Assembly: GCA_025774865.1 (NCBI GenBank)
Contig: JALGZO010000500.1
Span: 1 to 6,854, forward strand
Source: a bacterium
GTDB lineage: Bacteria > ARS69
Length of the DNA: 6,854 bases
Reading direction: 5' to 3'
The notes beneath the pieces were generated by a model. The model had not been told where the DNA came from. It made no database searches and saw nothing but the letters and a program-made list of their open reading frames with translations. This document shows positions 1 through 6,096 of the stretch, piece after piece. The position numbers and the translations under genes were made by a program. Positions within the stretch are counted from its first letter, which is position 1; each line of letters starts with the position of its first letter.

Positions 1-1
1 C

Positions 2-747
2 TGGCCCTGCCGGGAAGGGCCGAACATCCATTTCGGGTACAGCGCCATCACGTCGGTCGAATCCGGGAACCCGAACGTGCTGTGCTCGTCGCCGCCGAAT
101 CCGGAGAGTCCCGAGCCGAACCGGGATCCGGTCCTCTGGTGGCATCACAGCAACGGGGCCCTGTCGAATCCCCCGGGATGGTCGCCCAGTCGGTCATCGG
201 CGGCCCGTTCTACACGGGAACGAGCTACCCGGCCGAGTACCAGGGACGCTACTTCCTCGGGGACTACTTGATTGGCTGGATCGGGATGGTCGAGGTAGAC
301 GCCGCGTACAGCGTCCTCTCCTTCTCCCAGTTTCACACCGGAGCGGGCGGTCTCGTGGACATCACGGCGCACCCGGTGACGGGGGACCTCTACTTCACCC
401 GGATCTTCACGGAGCGGGTGATGCGCATTCGGTTCGACGATCCGGCAACGGACGCGCCGATCGCGTCGGCGGACGCCAGCGGGATCGAGATCCGGCCGAA
501 TCCGTTTCGGCGCTCGGCGTCGATCCACTTCGACGTCCCGGTGTCCGCCGACGTTTCAATCGGGGTCTGGGATGTGGGAGGACGCAAGGTGCGGGGTTTC
601 GCGACCCGGCTTCTCCCGGCGGGCCGACACTCGCAGGCGTGGGACGGCCGCGACGATGAAGGCGGCACGCTCGCGGCCGGGGTCTACTTCGTGCGGCTCG
701 AAGTGGGGGAACGGTCGATCACCCGCAAGGTCGTACGCGTGGACTGA
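2..747 (+). CDS. PQQ-dependent sugar dehydrogenase-like secreted protein with FlgD-Ig C-terminal domain; 5' partial, apparent frameshift
   Basis: This is the 3' part of a gene entering from the left edge. From position 2, the second forward frame reads WPCREGPN at 2-25 and later VLWWHHSNGALSNPPGW, matching the 'GWPCxEGP' and 'W.H' blocks of the glucose/sorbosone dehydrogenase family (PQQ beta-propellers oxidising sugars in the periplasm or outside the cell). The next expected block, VIGGPFYTGTSYPAEYQG then YFLGDY, lies in the first frame from about 190, so a one-base deletion (or two-base insertion) falls between about 167 and 190. That frame stays open to the TGA at 745-747. The last 90 or so residues (from about 472) form a separate domain: PNPF start, amphipathic beta strands, WDGRDDEG, then AGVYFVRL and a basic end. 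This is typical of FlgD-Ig/type IX-like C-terminal domains used for surface anchoring or sorting. An ATG-started ORF at 82-747 would lack the conserved upstream block, so it is not the natural protein. The gene may be a pseudogene or carry a sequencing error near CCCCCGGG. Confidence 0.72.
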   Translation, partial: ALPGRAEHPFRVQRHHVGRIREPERAVLVAAESGESRAEPGSGPLVASQQRGPVESPGMVAQSVIGGPFYTGTSYPAEYQGRYFLGDYLIGWIGMVEVDAAYSVLSFSQFHTGAGGLVDITAHPVTGDLYFTRIFTERVMRIRFDDPATDAPIASADASGIEIRPNPFRRSASIHFDVPVSADVSIGVWDVGGRKVRGFATRLLPAGRHSQAWDGRDDEGGTLAAGVYFVRLEVGERSITRKVVRVD

Positions 748-1206
748 CTAGATCGCCGCGAGAAACGAGCTCACCGCGCTCAACGGTACCGCCGCGCGCA
801 CGGCCTCGTCCGGTGTATCCACGTCGATCACGATCCGCCCGTTCCGCTTCTCGATGGTCACGACCTCGCAGGACGTACGAACGTCCACGAGCACGCCGTC
901 GGGGCAGCGGGAAAGCTCTCGCGCCGCCGCCTGGACGATCTCGACCGCGTTACCCACATCGCAGCGGATCTCCTGGCCAGCCTCCTCGATCACGACGGAC
1001 GGCATGAGATGCACCGCGGCCGGTACCAGGATCGCCGGGACCTTGCCCGAGATGTGGCAGCCGTCCGGGCCTTTCTCGAGCACGGCGAACTCGATCGATC
1101 CGGCCCGGTAGATGTTGGACCCGACGAGCCAGACGGGAACGAGCAGCAGGATCGGGACTCCGAACAGGATCGCGAACAATGCGCGGGATTTCGGTTTCGG
1201 TTCCAT
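748..1206 (-). CDS. Small membrane-anchored protein of unknown function, paralogue of the upstream secreted protein
   Basis: The product is 152 residues and I do not recognise a named family. A basic N-terminus (MEPKPKSR) is followed by one hydrophobic helix at about residues 10-30 (uncleaved anchor), so the rest probably faces the periplasm. The soluble part alternates short beta strands and one helix and has four cysteines (50, 82, 101, 113). Residues 103-150 (DGVLVDV, VVTIEK, IVIDVD, AVPLSAV) align in order with residues 91-136 of the protein encoded immediately upstream (DGEYVTV, SVRIAK, LTVHFED, RVPVSVL), so the two look like diverged paralogues. The ATG at 1204-1206 is preceded by GGGAG at suitable spacing and lies 18 nt after the upstream stop, so the two genes are probably co-transcribed. 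Its stop (748-750) directly abuts the stop of the convergent dehydrogenase gene. The existence of the gene is well supported; its function is unknown. Confidence 0.72.
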   Translation of the reverse strand: MEPKPKSRALFAILFGVPILLLVPVWLVGSNIYRAGSIEFAVLEKGPDGCHISGKVPAILVPAAVHLMPSVVIEEAGQEIRCDVGNAVEIVQAAARELSRCPDGVLVDVRTSCEVVTIEKRNGRIVIDVDTPDEAVRAAVPLSAVSSFLAAI

Positions 1207-1224
1207 GGGTCACTCCCGGGTTCG

Positions 1225-1770
1225 TCAGTCGGACTCGTTCTTGCGGTCGATCCAGATGCGTACGGTCGTGTCGGTCTCCTCGACCGTCACCAGAGTCTGA
1301 TCGTCAGCCTCCCCGAGCGCCCGCACGGCCGCCAGCAGGTCGAGCTCGTCGTCCTGGCCGGAGACCAGCGCATCGAGAACAGAGACCGGAACACGTATTT
1401 CGCCCTTCTCGCCGTGGTCCTCGAAGTGGACGGTCAGGTAATTGCCTTCCTTCGCGATGCGAACGCTCTCATTGAGATCGTCGACCGTGACGTACTCGCC
1501 GTCCTTCGCGTCCCGTATCGAGGCGAGGATCTTCACGATGTCTTCGTGACTGAGGTCCTGCTGGTCGATCCAGACCTTGCCGTCGCGGAGCTCCTTCGTC
1601 TCGATGAGGGGAAGCACCGTCTCGACGATCGACAGCGGTAGGTTCACCCGGACTCGCTCGTCGTTTCCGCCCCGGCCGTCGACGGCGACGTGTAGCCATT
1701 GGTCGCGGTCGACCCCCTGAGCGGGCCCGGCGAGGAGCACGAGGGCGAGGCAGGCGATCGTGGCTTTCAT
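1225..1770 (-). CDS. Secreted protein of unknown function with two tandem repeat units
   Basis: The product is 181 residues from the ATG at 1768-1770, chosen because GGAGGA sits about 6 nt upstream and the protein then begins with a clear Sec signal peptide (MKATIACLALVLLAGPAQG, likely cleavage after AQG at residue 19). A longer open frame to 1983 has no such signal and runs into the divergent gene. The mature part is acidic and contains two copies of one unit. Copy A is about residues 25-104: LHVAVDG, RVRVNLPLSIVE, then DIVKILASIRD and YVTVDDLNESVRI. Copy B is about residues 111-172: LTVHFED, EIRVPVSVLD, then DLLAAVRALGE and LVTVEETDTTVRI. Each copy reads as strand, strand, helix, strand, strand. 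The following gene encodes a membrane-anchored relative. No enzyme motif or metal site is visible. A role in the envelope, perhaps binding or sensing, is inference only. Confidence 0.75.
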   Translation of the reverse strand: MKATIACLALVLLAGPAQGVDRDQWLHVAVDGRGGNDERVRVNLPLSIVETVLPLIETKELRDGKVWIDQQDLSHEDIVKILASIRDAKDGEYVTVDDLNESVRIAKEGNYLTVHFEDHGEKGEIRVPVSVLDALVSGQDDELDLLAAVRALGEADDQTLVTVEETDTTVRIWIDRKNESD

Positions 1771-1858
1771 GATCCGTCCTCCGGTTTGCTCTGTGGCCAA
1801 GACGGCCTTTTCCAACTCGTGAGCGGAATACGGATCCTGGCCCCCGGAGGTTGCGGCC

Positions 1859-1891
1859 GGGCGCCCCCTCAAGCCCGTGAGGGGCTCGCCC
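1859..1891 (+). promoter_or_regulatory. Interrupted inverted repeat in the leader of the kinase-like gene
   Basis: The 148-nt divergent spacer (1771-1918) contains a 33-nt hairpin. GGGCG (1859-1863) pairs with CGCCC (1887-1891), and CCCCTCA (1865-1871) pairs with TGAGGGG (1878-1884), around a 6-nt loop with a small asymmetric bulge. It ends 13 nt before the AGGAGAGG ribosome site at 1905-1912 that serves the ATG at 1919. No T tract follows on either strand, so it is not a standard terminator. It could be an operator or an RNA element controlling translation. I found no convincing sigma-70 promoter elsewhere in the spacer, though both divergent genes must start here. The function is inferred from position and symmetry only. 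Confidence 0.35.
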
Positions 1892-1918
1892 GATGAAAAA
1901 GGCCAGGAGAGGACCAAA

Positions 1919-3349
1919 ATGAGTGATCTGCACCCCCGGCTGGAGCGCGCGCTCCGCAATGTCGGGGCGTCCGGCGGTTCCACGTCGCTGGAGCCCCGGG
2001 CGCTGCGCGACCTGCTCCAGGCCGTCAGCCGAGCCTTCTACGACGCCGACTCCGAGCGCTCCGCCCGCGAGCGGCGGGACGAGGAGCTCCAGGCGGCGAC
2101 GCGGGAGCTCGAGGCGGCGCGCGAGGAACGGCGAACGAGTGGGGGATGGCTCGCGGGGCTGGGCCCGGGGCTGCGGTCCCCGTTGACCGAGCTCGCCGAG
2201 CACGTCGACCTGCTCCTCGAGGGCGAGCTCGCGCCCCACTCTCGAGACCGAGTCGAGGGCACCCGCGAGTCTCTCGGTTCGGTCCTGGCGGCGCTGGACG
2301 ACATCCTCGACTTCTCGGAAATGGAGGCAGGGACGCTCGAGATCGACCCGATCCCCTTCGATCTGAGGCCGGCGGTCGAAGAGGTGGCGAGCGCGCTCGC
2401 GCCGCTCGCCGAGGAAAGGGGTCTCGAGCTCGTCGTTCGGTACGACCCCGGTGCGCCGCGCCACGTCGTCGGTGATCCCGGGCGCATCCGGCAGGCGTTG
2501 TTCAACCTCCTCCGCCATGCCGTGACGGCGACTCGCGAGGGATGGGTTCTCATCGACGTGGCCGGGGTTTCCTGGACCGAGGAAGAGGTCGTCATGCGAT
2601 TCGCCGTGGAAGACTCCGGCCAGGGGATCGCGCACCGAGAGCTGCGGCGCCTTTACGAGACGTCCGGCCGGACCGGCGGGGTGCTGCCCGACCTCGGTGG
2701 CGCGGCGCTCGGGCTCGCGGTCGCGGGTCGGCTGGTCGGCCGGATGGGAGGCTCCACCGGGACCGAGCACGACGCGGGGCTGACGTCATCGCTTTGGTTC
2801 GAACTCCCGCTTCCGTTGGATCGCCAAGCCCCCCCCGAGTTGCAGGCCGAGGATCTCACCGACGTCCGCATCATGGTCGTCGATGCGAGCGAGGCGAGGC
2901 GGGTCGCTCTCGAGGATCAGCTGGGTCACTGGGAAATGAGGTGCGAGAGCTTCGTATCCGGGGCCGAAGCGCTGCGGGAGCTCCGCCGCGCGAAGGACGA
3001 GGCGGACCCGTTCCGCATCGTGATCCTCAGCACGCGGATCGAGGGCATGGACGCGGAGCTGTTCGGCGATCTCGTCAAGAGTGACGCGGCCCTCAAGGAC
3101 GTCGACCTGGTGCTGTTGACGGCGCTCGGGGAGAAGGGCGCCGGGAAGCGGCTGCGAGAGATCGGGTTCTCCGCCTATCTCGTGAAACCGATCCAGGAGG
3201 CGCCGCTCAAGGAGACGCTCCAGTGCGTCTGGGGGGCCCGCAAGCATGGCGTCGGCCAGGCGCTCGTCACCCGTCACACTCTCTCGGAGAGTGGCATCCT
3301 CGAGCTCACGCCCTCGGCTCGGGAGCCCGCGTCCTCGAGGCGTCGCTGA
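1919..3349 (+). CDS. Degenerate hybrid histidine kinase (HisKA-like, HATPase-like, receiver) lacking phospho-acceptor residues
   Basis: The product is 476 residues from the ATG at 1919, chosen over the GTG at 1877 because AGGAGAGG lies 6 nt upstream and the GTG is inside a hairpin loop. There is no signal peptide or membrane helix, so it is cytosolic. Order of parts: charged coiled coil (about 40-76), HisKA-like dimerisation domain (about 78-139), HATPase-like domain (about 150-300), receiver (about 315-438) and a short tail. Architecture and spacing match hybrid kinases (ILDFSEMEAG, RQALFNLL, DSGQGI at 232-237, RLVGRMGG). Key residues are lost: the H-box reads LGPGLRSPL, so Pro83 replaces the phospho-accepting His. 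His200 replaces the magnesium-binding N-box Asn, and the second G-box reads GGAALGL. In the receiver the acidic pair is DA (322-323) and Ser371 replaces the phospho-accepting Asp, while Thr401 and Lys423 remain. It is probably a non-catalytic scaffold or pseudokinase. The open frame and intact fold argue against simple decay. Confidence 0.85.
   Translation: MSDLHPRLERALRNVGASGGSTSLEPRALRDLLQAVSRAFYDADSERSARERRDEELQAATRELEAAREERRTSGGWLAGLGPGLRSPLTELAEHVDLLLEGELAPHSRDRVEGTRESLGSVLAALDDILDFSEMEAGTLEIDPIPFDLRPAVEEVASALAPLAEERGLELVVRYDPGAPRHVVGDPGRIRQALFNLLRHAVTATREGWVLIDVAGVSWTEEEVVMRFAVEDSGQGIAHRELRRLYETSGRTGGVLPDLGGAALGLAVAGRLVGRMGGSTGTEHDAGLTSSLWFELPLPLDRQAPPELQAEDLTDVRIMVVDASEARRVALEDQLGHWEMRCESFVSGAEALRELRRAKDEADPFRIVILSTRIEGMDAELFGDLVKSDAALKDVDLVLLTALGEKGAGKRLREIGFSAYLVKPIQEAPLKETLQCVWGARKHGVGQALVTRHTLSESGILELTPSAREPASSRRR
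2829..2836 (+). repeat. C8 homopolymer in the linker between kinase and receiver domains
   Basis: Eight consecutive C residues encode part of the Ala-Pro-Pro linker that joins the HATPase-like and receiver domains. Slippage here would detach the receiver from the rest of the protein. In DNA this GC-rich the run may be chance. Confidence 0.5.
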
Positions 3350-4067
3350 CCCCGTCCACGGGGCCGGACACGATCTCGTGAACCCGGTCGCGTAACGCCT
3401 TCTCGTCCTCGATCGTCATTCCCTCCATCTCGATCGTGTCGTGCAGGTGCACGACGATCTTCGCGGGGCGAAGCATCCAGCTCGTCTTCCGCTTGAGCTC
3501 GAACGAACCCACGATCGACATCGGCACGATCGGCACTCCGAACTCGCGCGCCATGCGAAACACGCCGGGCCGGAACGGACCCACCCGTCCGTCCCGCGTG
3601 CGGGTGCCCTCGGGGAAGACGATGAGACTGATCTCGTCGTCCAGCGCCTCCCGGCATCGCTCCTTGAGGAGGCGCATGGTCGCGGACGATCGCGTGACCG
3701 GCACCGGGACATTCCCGAAACGCTCCATCAACCAGCCGTAGACGGGCACCCGGAAATGCGACTCCAGCTCGAGGCCGCGCACGAACTGTGGGATCGCCGA
3801 GTAGATCACCATCGGATCGAAGATGTTGACGTGGTTGCATACGAAGAAGCTCGTGCGCTCGGGATCGAACCCCGGAGCGCGGCGCACTTCGAGACGGGCA
3901 CCGGTGCAGCGCACGACGTTGCGGATGAAGAAACGCAGGACACGATCGTGCCGGCGAGGGTTGAAAAGAGTAGCGAGGAAGACCAGGAGCGTGGTCCCGG
4001 GGAAGAAGTGCAGGACGCTCAACGTCCAGAAGAAGAGTGAGCGAGCTCCGACGAAGAACCCCGTCAC
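3306..4067 (-). CDS. plsC: PlsC-type 1-acyl-sn-glycerol-3-phosphate (lysophospholipid) acyltransferase
   Basis: The product is 253 residues. The family transfers an acyl chain from acyl-ACP or acyl-CoA to the sn-2 position of a lysophospholipid at the inner membrane. A hydrophobic N-terminal segment (about residues 10-35) would anchor it. The catalytic NHx4D motif is NHVNIFD (78-84), the acceptor-phosphate motif is FPEGTR (151-156), and VPIVPMSI (178-185) is the usual last conserved block. Length fits the family. The start is the GTG at 4065-4067, whose GTGA overlaps the TGA of the upstream ligase. A longer open frame to 4217 would add an Arg-rich stretch inside the ligase gene that matches nothing in PlsC. 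No strong ribosome site precedes the GTG, so translation probably depends on coupling to the ligase. The Arg/Pro-rich C-terminus overlaps the convergent kinase-like gene by 44 bp. The acceptor could be something other than lysophosphatidate, given the ACP and ligase partners. Confidence 0.9.
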   Translation of the reverse strand: MTGFFVGARSLFFWTLSVLHFFPGTTLLVFLATLFNPRRHDRVLRFFIRNVVRCTGARLEVRRAPGFDPERTSFFVCNHVNIFDPMVIYSAIPQFVRGLELESHFRVPVYGWLMERFGNVPVPVTRSSATMRLLKERCREALDDEISLIVFPEGTRTRDGRVGPFRPGVFRMAREFGVPIVPMSIVGSFELKRKTSWMLRPAKIVVHLHDTIEMEGMTIEDEKALRDRVHEIVSGPVDGVSDASRTRAPEPRA

Positions 4068-5854
4068 GAGAGGTCGATCACCCCACGCTCGACCTCGATC
4101 GTCTCGTCGCCGCCGGCCGGCACCATCACCCGGTCGCCGAACTTCCGAGCGATCGCGGCGGCGAGCTCTTCGCGCTTGATCTTCATCGACGCCGTCCGCG
4201 GAAAGTCCCGATCCCACACGATGAGCCCCTTCACGCGCTTGAAGTCGAGCAATCGTCGGTTGCGGCCGACGATTTCCTCGCGAAGATCGGGATAGCTACT
4301 CCAGTCGGTGGACGGCCCTTCGGGGCTCGTCCGGATGACGAGCAGAAGGCGCTCGTCGCGGCCCGCGCGCTCGGGCCAGAGGGTGTGCGCCGCAAAGACG
4401 CAGAACTCAGTCACGTTCGGGAGGTCGGCGAATGCGCCCTCGACGTCCTCCGGGTACACGTTTTTGCCGCCCTCCGTGACGATCATGTTCTTCCGGCGGC
4501 CCAGGATTCGGAGCGCGCCATCGTCGAAGCGGCCGAGATCGCCCGTGTGGAGCCACCCGTCGACGATCGTCTCGGCCGTGAGCTCCGGATCGTCGAGATA
4601 GCCGCGCATGAGCGTGGGCCCGCGCGCGACGATCTCTCCCACGCCTTCCTCGTTCGCTCCGTCGATCCGCAGCTCGACGCCGGGTAGCGGGGGTCCCACC
4701 GTGTCGGGACGGGGGGGGGCGAGGCGGTCGAGGGTGAGCGCCGTTCCCGCTTCGGTCAATCCGTAGCCGTTCGCCACGGGGATGCCGAGGTCGTGGAAGA
4801 AGCGGAGCGTGTCCGGGTCGGTGTAAGCGCCGCCGACGAACAGCGCCTCCAGTCGCCCTCCGAACGCGGCGTGCACGGCCGGAAGGAGCTTCCGGGCGAT
4901 CCGGGGATTCGGGCGCCCGCGGGAGAGCTTTCGATTGAGCGTGATGAGGGTGTGGAGGATCGCGCGCCGGGCACCGGTCAGCTCCGCGAACCGGCTTCGG
5001 AGCCCCGTTGCGAGGTTCTTGAGGACCATCGGGACGAGCGCCATGTGGGTGATCCGGTAACGCGGGAACGCGTCCCGGACGAACTCCGGTCGCAGCGTTC
5101 GAAGATGGACCACCGTGGCACCACACAGGTACGGTCCGATGAATCCCACCATGAAGTCGATGGCGTGATTCGTGGGAAGGATGCTGAGGTAGCGGAATCC
5201 GGGACGGAGCGGATGCAGCTCGGAGAGCGAGCGAAACTGCTCCAGGTAGTTGCCGTGCGTGAGCAGGCAGCCTTTGGGGCGGCCGCCGGTGCCGGAGCTG
5301 TACACGATGCACGCGACGTCGTCGCGGGAGCGGGGGACGACGGCCGTCGCGTCGTCGGAGCCGGCCGCGTCCTCCCACCGCATGACCGTCGCGCCGCCCG
5401 CGGCGGGCAACTCGCGGTCCGCCGGGGTCTCCGTCACGAGGACGAGCTCGGCGGAGAAATCGTCGAAGCCGTCTGCGCGGCTCATCGCCTGCCACAGGTG
5501 GTGCTCGACGAGCAGGACCTTCGCGGCGCAGTGCGCGAGGAGTCGAAGGTGCTCGGAGCCCTCGAGCTTGAAGTCGAGCGGAACGAGAACCCCACCGGCG
5601 CGGAAGACCGCGAACGCCGACAGATGCCACTTCGACTGGTTCGTCATCACGATCGCGGCGCGGTCGGAGGCCTCGAAGCCGCGGCCGCGGAGGAAAGCGT
5701 CGAGGCGCCGTCCCCCGATGGAGAACTCCCCGTACGTCAGTCTCAGGTTCTCGCGATCGCGGTCCGCTTCGATGAGGCAGGTCTCGTCCGTCCAATGTCG
5801 GAGCGCGGTGTCCAGCGCCTCCCCGAGGGAGGTCACGCGATCGAGGTCGATCAT
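4064..5854 (-). CDS. AMP-forming long-chain acyl-CoA/acyl-ACP ligase
   Basis: The product is 596 residues of the ANL superfamily, which activates a carboxylate as acyl-AMP and passes it to a thiol (CoA or ACP pantetheine). Motifs in order: phosphate-binding loop [11 protein letters not shown] (185-195), GYGLTEAG (363-370), HTGD (436-439), LGRRKNMIV (451-459), [11 protein letters not shown] (462-472) and the C-terminal catalytic-lysine motif [11 protein letters not shown] (552-562), with Lys558 as the likely catalytic residue. The loop has Gly190 where Thr or Ser is usual. The overall pattern is of long-chain ligases and Aas-like acyl-ACP synthetases rather than NRPS adenylation domains. The ATG at 5852-5854 overlaps the stop of the ACP gene (ATGA), and its own TGA overlaps the GTG of the acyltransferase. 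The adjacent ACP makes it the likely partner thiol; CoA cannot be excluded. A C9 tract lies inside the gene. Confidence 0.93.
   Translation of the reverse strand: MIDLDRVTSLGEALDTALRHWTDETCLIEADRDRENLRLTYGEFSIGGRRLDAFLRGRGFEASDRAAIVMTNQSKWHLSAFAVFRAGGVLVPLDFKLEGSEHLRLLAHCAAKVLLVEHHLWQAMSRADGFDDFSAELVLVTETPADRELPAAGGATVMRWEDAAGSDDATAVVPRSRDDVACIVYSSGTGGRPKGCLLTHGNYLEQFRSLSELHPLRPGFRYLSILPTNHAIDFMVGFIGPYLCGATVVHLRTLRPEFVRDAFPRYRITHMALVPMVLKNLATGLRSRFAELTGARRAILHTLITLNRKLSRGRPNPRIARKLLPAVHAAFGGRLEALFVGGAYTDPDTLRFFHDLGIPVANGYGLTEAGTALTLDRLAPPRPDTVGPPLPGVELRIDGANEEGVGEIVARGPTLMRGYLDDPELTAETIVDGWLHTGDLGRFDDGALRILGRRKNMIVTEGGKNVYPEDVEGAFADLPNVTEFCVFAAHTLWPERAGRDERLLLVIRTSPEGPSTDWSSYPDLREEIVGRNRRLLDFKRVKGLIVWDRDFPRTASMKIKREELAAAIARKFGDRVMVPAGGDETIEVERGVIDLS
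4711..4719 (-). repeat. Nine-base G:C homopolymer inside the acyl ligase gene
   Basis: The plus strand has nine consecutive G, read as C9 in the ligase coding strand (Ala-Pro-Pro-Arg near residues 379-382). The frame is intact here. A tract this long is prone to slippage, and a one-base change would remove the C-terminal third including the catalytic lysine domain. Whether it varies in nature is unknown. Confidence 0.55.
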
Positions 5855-6096
5855 CCGAGACGAGCGTGAATTCGCTCGGCCAGCGTCCGGAAGTCCGAGA
5901 CGTCCTGCATCTCGTAGTCGGGCAGCTCCACTTGAAAATGCGACTCCAGTCGGCTCAAGAGCTCCAGTGCCTTGAGGCTGTCGATGCCGAGCGTCGCGAA
6001 GAAATCATCGTCGGGCGCGAGGTCATCGCGTGAAACTCGAAAGTGGGACGCGGCGAGATCGATGATCTCGTCGAGCGTCTGTTCGGCGGTCTTCAT
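5851..6096 (-). CDS. Acyl carrier protein
   Basis: The product is 81 residues, a normal length for a free-standing ACP. The phosphopantetheine site is [11 protein letters not shown] with Ser40 as the attachment serine, preceded by [11 protein letters not shown] and followed by acidic helix III residues, as in the ACP fold. After modification by a phosphopantetheinyl transferase it would carry acyl chains as thioesters. The start is the ATG at 6094-6096, which overlaps the TGA of the hydratase gene (ATGA) and has GGAG about 10 nt upstream. A longer open frame to 6198 adds unrelated residues from inside the hydratase gene. Its stop overlaps the ligase start in another ATGA. No ketosynthase, ketoreductase or malonyl transferase is in the window, so this looks like a dedicated carrier for the ligase, hydratase and acyltransferase rather than the housekeeping AcpP. 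That assignment is inferred from context. Confidence 0.93.
   Translation of the reverse strand: MKTAEQTLDEIIDLAASHFRVSRDDLAPDDDFFATLGIDSLKALELLSRLESHFQVELPDYEMQDVSDFRTLAERIHARLG

Noticed and set aside
1009-1641. Plus-strand open frame of 210 codons opposite the two small envelope genes
   Set aside because: The minus-strand genes have ribosome sites, a signal peptide, a membrane helix and mutual similarity; this frame has none.
1796-1811. GGCC-AAGAC-GGCC followed by TTTT as a small terminator in the divergent spacer
   Set aside because: A 4-bp stem is too short in GC-rich DNA, and no gene on the plus strand would end here.
1836-1860. Possible sigma-54 promoter (TGG ... TTGC) upstream of the kinase-like gene
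   Set aside because: The distance between the GG and GC elements is 12 nt instead of the required 10, so it does not fit the -24/-12 rule.
1877-1918. GTG at 1877 as the start of the kinase-like gene
   Set aside because: It sits in the hairpin loop and has no ribosome site, while the ATG at 1919 has AGGAGAGG at ideal spacing.
1469-2770. Minus-strand open frame of 433 codons across the divergent spacer and kinase gene
   Set aside because: It spans two real genes and their spacer out of frame, and is Arg/Pro-rich without family motifs.
3350-3363. CCCCG-TCCA-CGGGG hairpin as a terminator for the kinase-like gene
   Set aside because: The stem is only 5 bp, there is no T tract on either side, and it lies within PlsC coding sequence.
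4068-4217. N-terminal extension of the acyltransferase to the GTG at 4217
   Set aside because: The extra 50 residues are Arg-rich shadow of the ligase C-terminus; the GTG at 4067 gives normal length and a GTGA overlap.
4407-5795. Long minus-strand open frame of 462 codons inside the acyl ligase gene
   Set aside because: It is an Arg/Pro-rich out-of-frame shadow produced by high GC; the ligase frame carries every family motif.
4793-5869. Long plus-strand open frame of 358 codons antisense to the ligase
   Set aside because: No recognisable motif, composition is that of antisense shadow, and it lies fully under a well supported gene.
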